Below, piece by piece: positions 27,641 to 36,556 of a stretch of 47,515 bases of DNA (its first letter is position 1; each line of letters starts with the position of its first letter). Made by a program: the position numbers and the translations under genes. Location of the stretch: contig NZ_SIHI01000026.1 in NCBI RefSeq assembly GCF_007859735.1, forward strand, positions 1 to 47,515. The letters are read 5' to 3'. Source of the stretch: Thalassoglobus neptunius. GTDB taxonomy: Bacteria > Planctomycetota > Planctomycetia > Planctomycetales > Planctomycetaceae. The notes beneath the pieces are model-generated. The model had not been told where the DNA came from and did not search any database. It was given only the letters and a program-made list of their open reading frames with translations.

Positions 27641-27757
27641 GAGAACGAGAACCTGTTCCATCCAAAGAAGCGGACGCATTGTGGCACAACTTGGAGCAAC
27701 TCTCCAGACAGTCACGTCAATCCGCGCAGGCGATGAAACAAGTTGCGGCGCGTTCAA

Positions 27758-27782
27758 CAAAAAAAGCCACCTTGCGGTGGCT
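27758..27782 (-). terminator. rho-independent terminator of the FliA-type sigma gene
   Basis: On the minus strand a 7-bp GC-rich stem (AGCCACC with GGTGGCT, loop of four bases) is followed by seven T residues and GTT. It begins about 32 bases after the stop of the sigma factor gene at 27815. This is a textbook intrinsic terminator. Confidence 0.93.
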
Positions 27783-27814
27783 CAAAAGTTGATGGGATGT
27801 CTGATTTCAGCAGC

Positions 27815-28591
27815 TTATGCAAACTCAGGGCGGCGACGACGCAACTGATCTTTGAGGCGAGTCACGATGCTTGAATGCATCTGGCTGACACGACTTTCCG
27901 ATAGCCCAAGAGTCTGGCCGATGTCTTTCATCGTCAACTCTTCGTAGTAATAGAGAATGATGATCAATCGCTCATTACGATTCAAACCTTTCGTGACGAG
28001 TTTCATCACGTCACGCTTTTGAATCCCGAGCGTCGGATCTTCACCCTTTGAATCTTCGATCACGTCAACTTCGCTGACGTCTTTATAGCTGTCGGTCTCG
28101 TACCACTTTTTATTGAGGCTCACGAGATTGACGGCATTCGCTTCGGTCTTGAGCTTGTCGAATTCATCAATCGACAATTCCATTTCCGCTGCGAGTTCGA
28201 CATCTGTTGGTGGTCGACCATGGCGGGCTTCCAGCGTTTTGCGGGCAGCCTCCAGTTTGCTGGCTTTGCTTCGAACAAGACGAGGAACCCAGTCCATCGT
28301 TCGAAGTTCATCCAACATCGCACCACGAATACGGGGAACACAGTACGTTTCGAATTTCACACCGCGCTCGAGATCGAATGCTTCGATAGCATCCATCAGT
28401 CCGAACACTCCGGCGGAAATCAAATCGTTCAGGTCCACCCCATCAGGCAACTTGGCCCAAACGCGGTCAGCGTTGAATCGCACAAGGGGGAAATAGTGAA
28501 CCATGAGCTTATTGCGAAGCACCTGGTCCATCTGATCTTTTTTGTATTCAGTCCATACGGCCTGAATGTCGTCTTTGACCTTCGTGGTCAT
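27815..28591 (-). CDS. FliA/WhiG-type sigma-70 factor
   Basis: The start at 28591 has a strong GGAGGAG close upstream and gives 258 residues; the frame continues upstream but without a ribosome site. Regions 2 (DLNDLISAGVFGLMDAIEAFD, RGVKFETYCVPRIRGAMLDELR), 3 (SIDEFDKLK) and 4 (LTMKDIGQTLGLSESRVSQMHSS) are all present, as in group 3 sigma factors (FliA, WhiG, SigD). In other bacteria these drive flagellar or developmental genes. No flagellar gene or anti-sigma FlgM is nearby, so the regulon cannot be read here. It is a single gene with its own terminator. Confidence 0.95.
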   Translation of the reverse strand: MTTKVKDDIQAVWTEYKKDQMDQVLRNKLMVHYFPLVRFNADRVWAKLPDGVDLNDLISAGVFGLMDAIEAFDLERGVKFETYCVPRIRGAMLDELRTMDWVPRLVRSKASKLEAARKTLEARHGRPPTDVELAAEMELSIDEFDKLKTEANAVNLVSLNKKWYETDSYKDVSEVDVIEDSKGEDPTLGIQKRDVMKLVTKGLNRNERLIIILYYYEELTMKDIGQTLGLSESRVSQMHSSIVTRLKDQLRRRRPEFA

Positions 28592-29458
28592 ACACTCCTC
28601 CGTGACCTCATGTCGATCACCGCATTCGAGTTCGCGAACGCCAATCTTCACGTCCACACCAGTGTGAAAGCAAAAACATGAGAACGCTTAATCAAATTAT
28701 CGGCAAACCGAGGAGATTGATTGAGGCAATTGTTACATGTGACACGATCGACACGAATCTTTCAGAAACATCCTGAATCTGGAAGATGTCCGTCGAGACG
28801 CAAAAGTGAAATGAAAATCGGGGGGAACATCAGCAACCGGGGGGAAATGAAATGTGTTGCTGACGAGAAGCGGGTGATAATTCAAGTCGCCGAATATTGG
28901 CAAGCGACACCACTCGAAAAGGATTCGCCGGTGGAAACAGAGCGCAGATGTTGCCGACTCGGAAGAGCTTCCAGCGAGCGCCCCAGCCCCTGTGGCAGAT
29001 TTCGCTGAAAGAGAATGGCCAGCGATTGAAAATCAGAAATCAGGACAAAATTCTCTTGGCGCGAGAATTTGGAAGTCCCAGCTGCGGTCCCGAACGAAGA
29101 TCAGAACAGCACTCCCGGTCCGAACATGTCTCTCAAGAGAAAGAGGCACTACCCGGGATTACAAGCGGTGAATCGCCCTCTCAATCGACTGCTCACTCCA
29201 ATCGAGCTGTCTGAATTGGGACACTGGGCCGTCGGAACAACACATCTGTGTGCTCATCCGCTTTTAACCAAATAGACAAATAGGACGAGAAGCTGCTCGA
29301 ACGAATTCCAAGATGTCACACCACGCACAGAGACGGGTCGTAAAGCTTCGTCCGTCGAGCTCGTGTGTCGACTTTGTGGCGTCGTGCAAATGTTCGTGTC
29401 GGCCAACGAGACATCCATTCATCTGACCGACACTGAACTGAGCACATGCTTTTTACTC
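28592..29458. other. 867-base gene-free stretch
   Basis: No reading frame here has a ribosome site and family features; the short frames look like chance ORFs. It must hold the promoter of the sigma gene. Two copies of CGGGGGGAA lie 19 bases apart (28819-28827 and 28838-28846), about 230-255 bases upstream of the sigma start. An unannotated small RNA is possible but not shown. Confidence 0.4.
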
Positions 29459-29887
29459 TTAGTATCCCCAGGTTCGATAAGCGACTCCGTATGGCGTCTG
29501 GCGAACGACGGTCCGACTGGCACTGACTGGGAATGGCCAGAGTGGGGCATAAGTTCGTGTCTTCACGACAGAACGATGAGGGGCATAACGAACTGTTTGC
29601 GTCACTCCGACTGGCGCCGCGACAACAACAGGTGCCGGTGCAGGGGCGACATATGTGACAGGCGCGACCGGAACGACTGGTCGATTCACAATCACTGGAG
29701 CCGGGTAACCGTAAGGCACAAACGCAACTGGAGCAGGAGCCACATATACGGGTGCTGCCGCAGAATAGACCGGAACAGGTGGGTAAAGAACTCGATACTC
29801 CTGAGCGGAAACTTGATTGTCGAATCCGAACCCAGCAGCCGCTCCCATCAACACACACACTCCAACAATAGATTGAGCCAACCTCAT
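29459..29887 (-). CDS. small secreted Val/Ala/Pro-rich protein
   Basis: This 142-residue protein has a strong ribosome site (GGAGGAG) before its ATG and a Sec signal peptide (MRLAQSIVGVCVLMGAAAG..., cleavage near SA/QEY). The mature part is low complexity, with repeated PVxV, APAP and VxYVAPAP motifs, and ends in a basic, aromatic tail (TPYGVAYRTWGY). It has almost no acidic residues. Such proteins are probably structural envelope or surface components in planctomycetes. No enzyme motif is present and no family is recognised. It stands alone. Confidence 0.75.
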   Translation of the reverse strand: MRLAQSIVGVCVLMGAAAGFGFDNQVSAQEYRVLYPPVPVYSAAAPVYVAPAPVAFVPYGYPAPVIVNRPVVPVAPVTYVAPAPAPVVVAAPVGVTQTVRYAPHRSVVKTRTYAPLWPFPVSASRTVVRQTPYGVAYRTWGY

Positions 29888-30249
29888 TGTCTCTCCTCCC
29901 CTTCAATTTCCTGATGTCTCGATACAGCCACCTCACGCAACAAACCGGGCGTGCGTGACTCCGTTCAAGCATACGCTGGATCAATCAAGAAATCACCTAC
30001 CATCACGTTCAGTCTCCCCGAACCTCCTATTTTCTCGTCTTTTGAGAAGAGAGTTTGTCGAATTGAGAAGAATCTGCAAAGAGTCCCGCATCACACAACG
30101 ACACACGCTAAACCTCAACATGGACAACACTTACACCCTGTGCCGAAGAAACGAAAAGTCGCGATTCGTATAGACACACACGCTCAAACCCTGTCTAATC
30201 CGACTGGACACTTCGAACGGACTCGAAACAAGACGAAACGGATTATCGC
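29888..30249. other. divergent intergenic stretch
   Basis: These 362 bases between the small secreted gene (minus) and the ABC exporter (plus) have no supportable gene. They should hold both promoters. I could not assign -35/-10 elements. Confidence 0.4.
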
Positions 30250-32298
30250 GTGGACAGTTTTCAACGCCTTGTCAAATACGTCTGGCCATTTCGCCGCCAG
30301 CTACTTGTCTCAATCATGCTGGGCGTCGTGGTAGCAATTCTATGGGGAGCAAATCTTTCCTTTGCTTTCCCAGTCATCAAGGTGTTGCTCGAACGTAAGA
30401 ATCTTCACGATTACGTCGCTGAGCAAATCGATCATGCCGACGAGGACGTGCGCGCTGCGGAAACAGCAGTGGCCCGCCACGATAAGACCGTTCAGGAACT
30501 CGAACGGGCAAGCGTTCCGCCGACAGATCCCGAATATGTCAAAGCTCTGCAGTCTCGAGCAGAGGCCAACGAAAGCCTGGCGGATGCTCGCAGCGATCAT
30601 TTTCAGATGCAGCGTCTTCAGGCAGTGGTCATGCCGTTCGTTCCTCAGAACGAATTTCAGACGCTGTTCTGGTTACTGGCAATCGTTCTCGCGGCCACCG
30701 CACTCAAAGGATTTCTTGTCTTCCTGCAGGAAGTTCTGGTCGGTCGAATTGCCGAACGAACCGTGATGGCGATTCGAAAGGACTTGTTCAGCAAAGTTCT
30801 GAAGATGGATTATCAGTTTTTGTCTCATCAAGGGACAAGTGGGCTGATGTCCCGTTTCACCTACGACGGAGAACAATTGTCGCAGGGAATTGTGCTGTTG
30901 GGCGGTCGGCTGATTCGGGAACCATTGAAGTGCCTCTCATGTATGTTCCTCGCGCTTTACATCAACTGGCGATTGACGCTTCTTTCAATCTTCTTCTTCC
31001 CGCTGCTCGGATTGTTCCTCTACAAGTTTGGCGATCTGCTCAAGAAAGCGAGTCGTCGAATGATGGAGAGCATGTCGCAAATCTATAAGGTCCTGGAAGA
31101 GTCCTTCTCCGGCTTGAAAGCAATTATCGCATTCAACAATCAGTCCCGTCACGAACAGCAGTTCAGCCAACAGTACGAGAAGTATTTCAACAAAGCGATG
31201 AAAGTGGTTCGCATCGATGCAGCCGCCAAACCGATGCTCGAACTGCTCGGTCTCGCTGCCATGTTTGTAGCTGTCTTCCCCGGAGCGTATCTCGTTTTGC
31301 GTGGCAAAGAACACGTCTACGGAATTCGTCTCTCGTCAGATGTCATGAGTTCTGCGGAATTGGCGACGTTGTATTTCGTGCTTGTCGGAATGCTCGATCC
31401 GTGCCGGAAAATGTCGTCCGGATTCTCGAAGCTGAAGAAGAGTGCCGCCGCTCTCGATCGCATCCTCATGGTCATCGACCGCGAAAGTCAAATTGTCGAT
31501 CCCGTCGCGCCGAAATCGACTCAACGGCACTGCAAATCGATCCGTTTTGAAGACGTCTCATTCCGATATGAATCGAAAGACGCAAAAGCTCAACGAGGAC
31601 TGGCACTCGAACACGTCGATCTCGATGTCAAATTCGGAGAAGTCATCGCCATTGTTGGTCAAAACGGGTGCGGGAAATCGACGCTCGTGAACCTGCTGCC
31701 GCGATTTTACGATCCGGAGAATGGGCAAGTTCTGATCGATGACACCCCACTCACCGAGTTGTCGCTCTCGGATCTTCGAGATCAGATCGGATTCGTGACG
31801 CAAGAAACGATGCTCTTCGATGACAGCATCTTCGAAAACATTCGATACGGCAGCCCCAACGCGACACGAACCCAAGTTGAAAGTGCAGCACGTCGAGCCC
31901 ATCTCCTCGAAATCATTCAGGCACTGCCTCAAGGATTCGACACCGTCATCGGCGACAAAGGCAAAGAACTCTCCGGCGGTCAGCGTCAACGCATCGCACT
32001 CGCTCGGGCCATCCTCAAGGACCCCGCGATTTTGATTCTCGACGAAGCGACTTCCGCTGCCGATGCGGAAAGCGAATCACTGATTCACGAGACCCTGAAC
32101 TCCTTCGTCAAAGGACGCACGACGTTTCTGATTTCACACACGATCTCGAACAGCCTGCTGAAATTTGTGACGCGAATCGTCGTCATGGAGCGAGGTCATG
32201 TCATCGCATCAGGAACGCACGATCAGCTGTTGGAAACGTGCCTCGTTTACAAACGTCTCTACAACTCCCCTGCCCGAGTGATTGGAAAAGTCGCATGA
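30250..32298 (+). CDS. MsbA-like ABC exporter (fused membrane and ATPase domains)
   Basis: This 682-residue half-transporter has a six-helix membrane domain followed by one ATPase domain. The Walker A motif GQNGCGKST begins near residue 470, the signature LSGGQRQRIALARA near 574, and Walker B ILILDEATS soon after; the H-loop is LISHT. The loop between the first two helices (about residues 45-125) is unusually long and predicted helical, rich in Glu, Ala and Arg. MsbA-type proteins flip lipids or lipid A core; export of lipid-linked material is inferred. Translation starts at GTG 30250 with a weak ribosome site. It works as a dimer in the inner membrane. The next gene is 168 bases downstream. 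Confidence 0.9.
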   Translation: MDSFQRLVKYVWPFRRQLLVSIMLGVVVAILWGANLSFAFPVIKVLLERKNLHDYVAEQIDHADEDVRAAETAVARHDKTVQELERASVPPTDPEYVKALQSRAEANESLADARSDHFQMQRLQAVVMPFVPQNEFQTLFWLLAIVLAATALKGFLVFLQEVLVGRIAERTVMAIRKDLFSKVLKMDYQFLSHQGTSGLMSRFTYDGEQLSQGIVLLGGRLIREPLKCLSCMFLALYINWRLTLLSIFFFPLLGLFLYKFGDLLKKASRRMMESMSQIYKVLEESFSGLKAIIAFNNQSRHEQQFSQQYEKYFNKAMKVVRIDAAAKPMLELLGLAAMFVAVFPGAYLVLRGKEHVYGIRLSSDVMSSAELATLYFVLVGMLDPCRKMSSGFSKLKKSAAALDRILMVIDRESQIVDPVAPKSTQRHCKSIRFEDVSFRYESKDAKAQRGLALEHVDLDVKFGEVIAIVGQNGCGKSTLVNLLPRFYDPENGQVLIDDTPLTELSLSDLRDQIGFVTQETMLFDDSIFENIRYGSPNATRTQVESAARRAHLLEIIQALPQGFDTVIGDKGKELSGGQRQRIALARAILKDPAILILDEATSAADAESESLIHETLNSFVKGRTTFLISHTISNSLLKFVTRIVVMERGHVIASGTHDQLLETCLVYKRLYNSPARVIGKVA

Positions 32299-32466
32299 AT
32301 CGGTCAGTGATTGCGTCTTCCTGATTTCTCCGATCAACGGTTTTCTCGCGACTTCCGGCAGTCCGTCTCTGGTCTTTTACTCTCCAAATTCTAAACTTGG
32401 GTGTGCGACTCTGGAGTGATTCTTCACTGCAGACACGTTTCCAGCCTCGGTAGGAAAGACCTTACT

Positions 32467-33816
32467 GTGACACAGACCGCTGCGCAGAGACAAATTCTCG
32501 TCGTCGAAGATGAGGATATTATTCGAAATACACTCGCTGAGTTTCTCGAGGGAGAGGGATTCGACGTCACTCAAGCTGCTTCGGTCACTGAAGGACTGAA
32601 CAAAGCCCGAGAGCAGGATTATCAGGTTGCAATCTGTGACATTCAGCTTCCGGACGGAGACGGCATCAAATTGATGCGGCAGATGCATAAACTCAATCCG
32701 TCGCTGTTCGTGCTGATCATCACCGCTTACGGAACCGTCGAGTCGGCAGTCGATGCTTTCAAAGGTGGTGCGTTCGACTATCTGACGAAACCGGTCATCT
32801 TTGATGATTTGTCGAACAAGTTGAAACGCGTCTTCGAGTATCGAGATCTCTACCTGGAAAACCAGAAACTCCGACGCGAGCTTGAACAGCCACATCGGTT
32901 TGATCAGATCGTTGGCTCAAGCGAACCCCTCAAAGCGCTCCAGGACTCGATCGCCAAGATCTCGGTGACCAATTCGAACGTGCTGCTCGTTGGAGAATCG
33001 GGCACAGGCAAGGAATTGTTCGCACGAGCCATTCATTCAGCTGGCCCGATGAAGGACGAGAAGTTTCTGGCCGTTAATTGTGGGGCTCGCCCGGTCGAAC
33101 TTCTCGAGGCCGAAATCTTCGGATCTGATGCCCCCGGTGCGTCTCAACCGGGGATTCTTCGAATTTCTGCAAGTGGAACGGTCTTCCTCGACGAAGTCGC
33201 TCGGCTTCCGATGGGCACGCAACTCAAACTTCTCCGAGCGATCGAGTACGAAGAAAGCATGCCGAGCGGAGGTTCGGAGACCTATCAAGTCAACTGTCGA
33301 ATTATCACTTCGACCAGTGAAGACCTGTTGCGACTCGTCGGCGAACAGAACTTTCAAGAAGACCTGTTCTATCGGCTCGACGGTGTGAAGATTCGAATTC
33401 CGCCTCTACGCGAACGGCTCGACGACATTCCGGAACTGGTCGACCATTTCATTGCCAAACATTCCAAAGCTTTGCGAAAACGAGCTGTCAGCGCAACCAG
33501 TGAAACAATCCGACTTCTCATGGCTGCCCAATGGAAAGGGAACGTTCGCCAGCTCGACAACGCCATTGAACGGGCCGTCATCATGTGCGACGGAACAACC
33601 ATCGAACCCCACGATTTGCCGCCGGATCTTCTGGGAATGGGGCAACCGCTTCCGGACACAGACGACCTGCGTAGCGCATTGAGGCATTACGAACGCTTGC
33701 ACATCTCGCGAGTGCTGCGTCAATGGCCGGACAAACGCGAAGCAGCCAAACGATTGAAACTCGGCCTTTCGAGCCTGTACCGAAAGATCGAAGAACTCAG
33801 CATCGAGCTTGGGTAA
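32467..33816 (+). CDS. NtrC-family response regulator without the sigma-54 GAFTGA motif
   Basis: GTG at 32467 follows TAGGAAAG and gives 449 residues; the frame from ATG 32401 has no ribosome site. The receiver domain (1-120) has phospho-acceptor Asp58 (CDIQLPDGDG), acidic pair Glu14/Asp15, Thr in ITAYGT and Lys in LTKPV. The AAA+ domain has Walker A GESGTGKE (about 177) and Walker B VFLDEV. A Fis-type helix-turn-helix ends the protein (REAAKRLKLGLSSLYRKIEEL). Between EIFG and FLDEV the loop reads SDAPGASQPGILRIS, so GAFTGA is missing. The Arg of FREDL is Gln (FQEDL). It therefore probably cannot remodel sigma-54 polymerase; it may act with sigma-70 or bind DNA only. The partner kinase is not nearby. 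Confidence 0.9.
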   Translation: MTQTAAQRQILVVEDEDIIRNTLAEFLEGEGFDVTQAASVTEGLNKAREQDYQVAICDIQLPDGDGIKLMRQMHKLNPSLFVLIITAYGTVESAVDAFKGGAFDYLTKPVIFDDLSNKLKRVFEYRDLYLENQKLRRELEQPHRFDQIVGSSEPLKALQDSIAKISVTNSNVLLVGESGTGKELFARAIHSAGPMKDEKFLAVNCGARPVELLEAEIFGSDAPGASQPGILRISASGTVFLDEVARLPMGTQLKLLRAIEYEESMPSGGSETYQVNCRIITSTSEDLLRLVGEQNFQEDLFYRLDGVKIRIPPLRERLDDIPELVDHFIAKHSKALRKRAVSATSETIRLLMAAQWKGNVRQLDNAIERAVIMCDGTTIEPHDLPPDLLGMGQPLPDTDDLRSALRHYERLHISRVLRQWPDKREAAKRLKLGLSSLYRKIEELSIELG

Positions 33817-33877
33817 CGAGGAGCGTCGCAACAAGAAAGAATCGTCCGAATCACGATACGGAATTTCAGGAGAGCCA

Positions 33878-34966
33878 ATGATGTTCGTCAGACAATTGAT
33901 CTCCGTTCCCGTTCTCCTTGTGACACTCATTGCGACATGCTTCGCTCAATCGAGTAACAACGAACTTCAACCTGAAGACCATCAGGAGAAGATTCAACAG
34001 GTCATTGCGAAGAGCATTCCATTCCTCATTGAAGAAGGCGAGGGATGGATCGAGAAACGTGGCTGCGTTTCGTGCCATCAAGTTCCCTTCATGCTTTGGA
34101 GTCTTGATGCAGCCGGGAAACGCGGCTTTGAAGTTGATCAATCCAAGCTCGATCACTGGAAAGACTGGGCGACGAAGATCGATCACTTCGCCAATCCCAA
34201 GAACACGACCGATCGAAGCGAAGCAGAAATCGCAGCTGCGAACATCGATACGATGGCGCAACTTCTGTTGATTCTGAGAACTCAATCAGAAGATCAACCG
34301 CCAGCCTGGCAGGAATCGTTCACACAGTATCTGCTCGACAATCAATTGCCCGACGGGTCCTGGAATGCGTGCGGACAACTTCCGTTTCAGAAGCGACCGA
34401 AAACGGAAACGACGCAGGTCACAACAATGTGGACGCTGATCGCGCTGCTCCGAAATGGCAACGCCGACTCTTTAGATTTGTCTGAACAGAGCCTTTCGGA
34501 ACATCTCACCCCAGAGGGAACAAGCACCGAGTGGTGGGTCACTCGCTTGTTGCTGGCAGTAGAACTCAATCGCCCCGTGGGATTGCCCTTAATCGATGTC
34601 ACCGAAGCCCGTCAGCAATTGCTTCAATTTCAGCAACACGACGGGGGATGGGGTTGGCGGACAAGTGATCCAAGCGACGCACTTGCCACTGGGATGGCTC
34701 TCTATGCACTCAGTCAGACGCAAGAGGATGAAAGTGATTCCGCGATCACCCGCTCTCAACAGTTCCTGATCGAGACTCAAACCGATCGCGGATTCTGGGA
34801 AGTTCACAGCACCAAAGGCAAACACCAACATCAGGTCACAGACACAGCAACCTATTGGGGCACGGCATGGGCCGTCGTCGGTTTGTGCTCATCGCTCGAA
34901 GATGACAACTCATATGTTGAAAATCTTCATCGCGATGAGAGCACCCGCATCCCGGATTCGCACTGA
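33878..34966 (+). CDS. secreted haem-motif protein with terpene-cyclase-like repeats
   Basis: AGGAGA precedes ATG 33878 and gives 362 residues with a signal peptide (cleavage near CFAQ). One CxxCH haem site, CVSCHQ, is at residues 63-67. The rest has repeats of the prenyltransferase/squalene oxidase toroid: LPDGSWNACG, HDGGWGWRTSD and QTDRGFWEVHS, each with the Gly-x-Trp pattern. The cyclase catalytic DxDD is not evident. Such proteins occur in planctomycetes. A covalent haem on an alpha-toroid suggests a secreted electron carrier or sensor, not a cyclase. It starts 61 bases after the NtrC-like gene on the same strand and may share its transcript. Confidence 0.82.
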   Translation: MMFVRQLISVPVLLVTLIATCFAQSSNNELQPEDHQEKIQQVIAKSIPFLIEEGEGWIEKRGCVSCHQVPFMLWSLDAAGKRGFEVDQSKLDHWKDWATKIDHFANPKNTTDRSEAEIAAANIDTMAQLLLILRTQSEDQPPAWQESFTQYLLDNQLPDGSWNACGQLPFQKRPKTETTQVTTMWTLIALLRNGNADSLDLSEQSLSEHLTPEGTSTEWWVTRLLLAVELNRPVGLPLIDVTEARQQLLQFQQHDGGWGWRTSDPSDALATGMALYALSQTQEDESDSAITRSQQFLIETQTDRGFWEVHSTKGKHQHQVTDTATYWGTAWAVVGLCSSLEDDNSYVENLHRDESTRIPDSH

Positions 34967-35039
34967 TTCCCTCAAGACACCCGCAATTTGTATTGAGCAC
35001 AACGGGTTTAGATGACCACTGAGAGAGCCTGACTGTGGT

Positions 35040-35567
35040 TTAAGATGTCCTGACATCGCTCGGATAAAACGTTTGCAGATGAACTCCACTTCCAAGGCGA
35101 AGGATGTAAAGAAAAACAGCATGAGCGAAGAGACCTCTTTCAATCGCCCCCGTTGATTTTGTGAACCGTTCTATTCGGGGAATCGGCTTCGCAAGAGGGA
35201 TGACCTTCTTCGCTTCTTTCTGCGACTTGTTGACATCAAATTGTTGCAGAAGACTTTGCCCGGCCCCTGAATTGATCGCCTGATAGAGCGCTTTCACCAT
35301 ATCGGCCCGGCTGGTAAATCTCGAATCGACTCCGGGTGCCCATTTGTTTTCGATCCGCACCCCATTCTTGGGGTCCATTCGCCGCGATTGTTCGATCGTC
35401 TCCGCGAGAATCAACACCGTCTTGTTCCGATGGGTGATGTCCTCCCTGCCGTCCGCATGTAACCCGATGGCATGGCCGTCTTGTTTCGACTTAGGAGATG
35501 GCCGTCCTTCACTCTCGCAAAGCAAGTCGTGAACTTCCTGGTAGGTATAAGTCTTCTGGTAACTCAT
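35040..35567 (-). CDS. hypothetical protein, possible RNase A-like toxin domain
   Basis: This 175-residue soluble protein has no signal peptide. Its pattern resembles the bacterial RNase A-like toxin domain (CdiA and other polymorphic toxins). It has GHAIGLH near residue 31, then SRFTSRADMVKALYQAIN near residue 82, and a C-terminus reading VHLQTFYPSD, like the HxxTxYP ending of many secreted nucleases. Two His and the C-terminal His-Thr could be catalytic. No delivery domain, repeat region or immunity gene is attached or adjacent. The similarity was judged by eye and needs a profile search. The gene is downstream of the J-protein gene on the same strand, 137 bases away. Confidence 0.6.
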   Translation of the reverse strand: MSYQKTYTYQEVHDLLCESEGRPSPKSKQDGHAIGLHADGREDITHRNKTVLILAETIEQSRRMDPKNGVRIENKWAPGVDSRFTSRADMVKALYQAINSGAGQSLLQQFDVNKSQKEAKKVIPLAKPIPRIERFTKSTGAIERGLFAHAVFLYILRLGSGVHLQTFYPSDVRTS

Positions 35568-35704
35568 CAGATTTCTCGCTTTCGTAGATTTTCATCATTG
35601 GTTTGCAACGATTCGCAAGACCGAACGCTGCTTGCATCAAACGAAACGGGTTCAGGTGAGTGCATCACACACATGCCAACGGTCGATTCAATTTCCTTCG
35701 CGGT

Positions 35705-36352
35705 TTATGGACCGGTCATCATCTCCCAAGCAGATGCGGCATGCCAGACAAACAACGCAAATCCAAAAAGGACCGTCCAACCCAAAATTTTCAAAGTTGG
35801 CGAAGCAAAAACTCCAAAACAGACATCTTCCCCAAAATCAGGCAGCCAGATCAGCAAGACCCCCATCGTCGTTGCTCCCCAGAACAACGCCCCAGCTTCC
35901 TCGAAGATCGTGGGGTGAAGCAGACTCATGGCCCCGTAAGTTAAAACAACCACGAGCAGTGTCAGGTTTTGGCCCCAGGTCGACTCCTCGTTTGAAGCGA
36001 ACGGAGAACTCGAATGAAAGAAGCTCGTCGTGAACAGCTCTGCAAATTCCGTTTGCCTGTTCAATTCGTCCGGAGAAGTCGTTGGCCGTCGACTGGAATT
36101 CCGCTGCGAGGGACGCGATGAAGAATTTCCCGGCGATGAATTCTGCTCATCCCATTTTCGACGATCTTCGGGATTGTTGAGAATTTTGTAAGCATTGACG
36201 ACAGCTTTAAAAGAATCGCTGGAAGACTGCTGAGGATTCCGATCGGGATGATGTTCGACCACCAGCTTCTTGTATTGCCTGCGAATCTCCGCAGAGGTCG
36301 CATTTTGGCTCACTCCCAGAATGAGATAGGGATCGAACAATGCTCTCGACAC
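35705..36352 (-). CDS. membrane-anchored J-domain protein
   Basis: The start is most likely GTG 36352, directly after GGGGAGGA (215 residues); a TTG at 36373 opens the same frame. The N-terminal J domain has DPYLILGV, the HPD motif in VEHHPDRN, and AYKILNNPEDRRKWDE. A Ser/Arg/Pro-rich linker follows. The last 90 residues contain three hydrophobic segments, so the J domain sits at the membrane on the cytoplasmic side. It would recruit DnaK to a membrane site or client. There is no Gly/Phe or zinc-finger region, so it is not DnaJ itself. The next gene on this strand is the RNase A-like candidate. Confidence 0.88.
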   Translation of the reverse strand: MSRALFDPYLILGVSQNATSAEIRRQYKKLVVEHHPDRNPQQSSSDSFKAVVNAYKILNNPEDRRKWDEQNSSPGNSSSRPSQRNSSRRPTTSPDELNRQTEFAELFTTSFFHSSSPFASNEESTWGQNLTLLVVVLTYGAMSLLHPTIFEEAGALFWGATTMGVLLIWLPDFGEDVCFGVFASPTLKILGWTVLFGFALFVWHAASAWEMMTGP

Positions 36353-36556
36353 TGTCCTCCCCTTCTCACGCAATCCCAGGAATTGTCAGAGTGTGTGCGG
36401 ATTGAAATTTCGACCGCATTTCGACCGAGACCGAGGCAGTCACTCCACACGTTTCATCATCGCAAGTCGGCTCTTTGGGATCAAGATGCGGTGAAGTCGT
36501 GACCATCGACGGACGCTCCGAATGTCTGCGGAGCAGAGTGCTGACTTCCGAATCAG

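Noticed and set aside
28721-29214. Two overlapping plus-strand frames in the stretch after the sigma gene
   Set aside because: Their composition is basic and random, with no ribosome site or protein family pattern; they were treated as chance frames.
36515-36534. 6-bp stem GCTCCG/CGGAGC after the M19 dipeptidase stop
   Set aside because: It lies upstream of that gene's stop in genomic terms and has no T-run on either strand, so it was not called a terminator.
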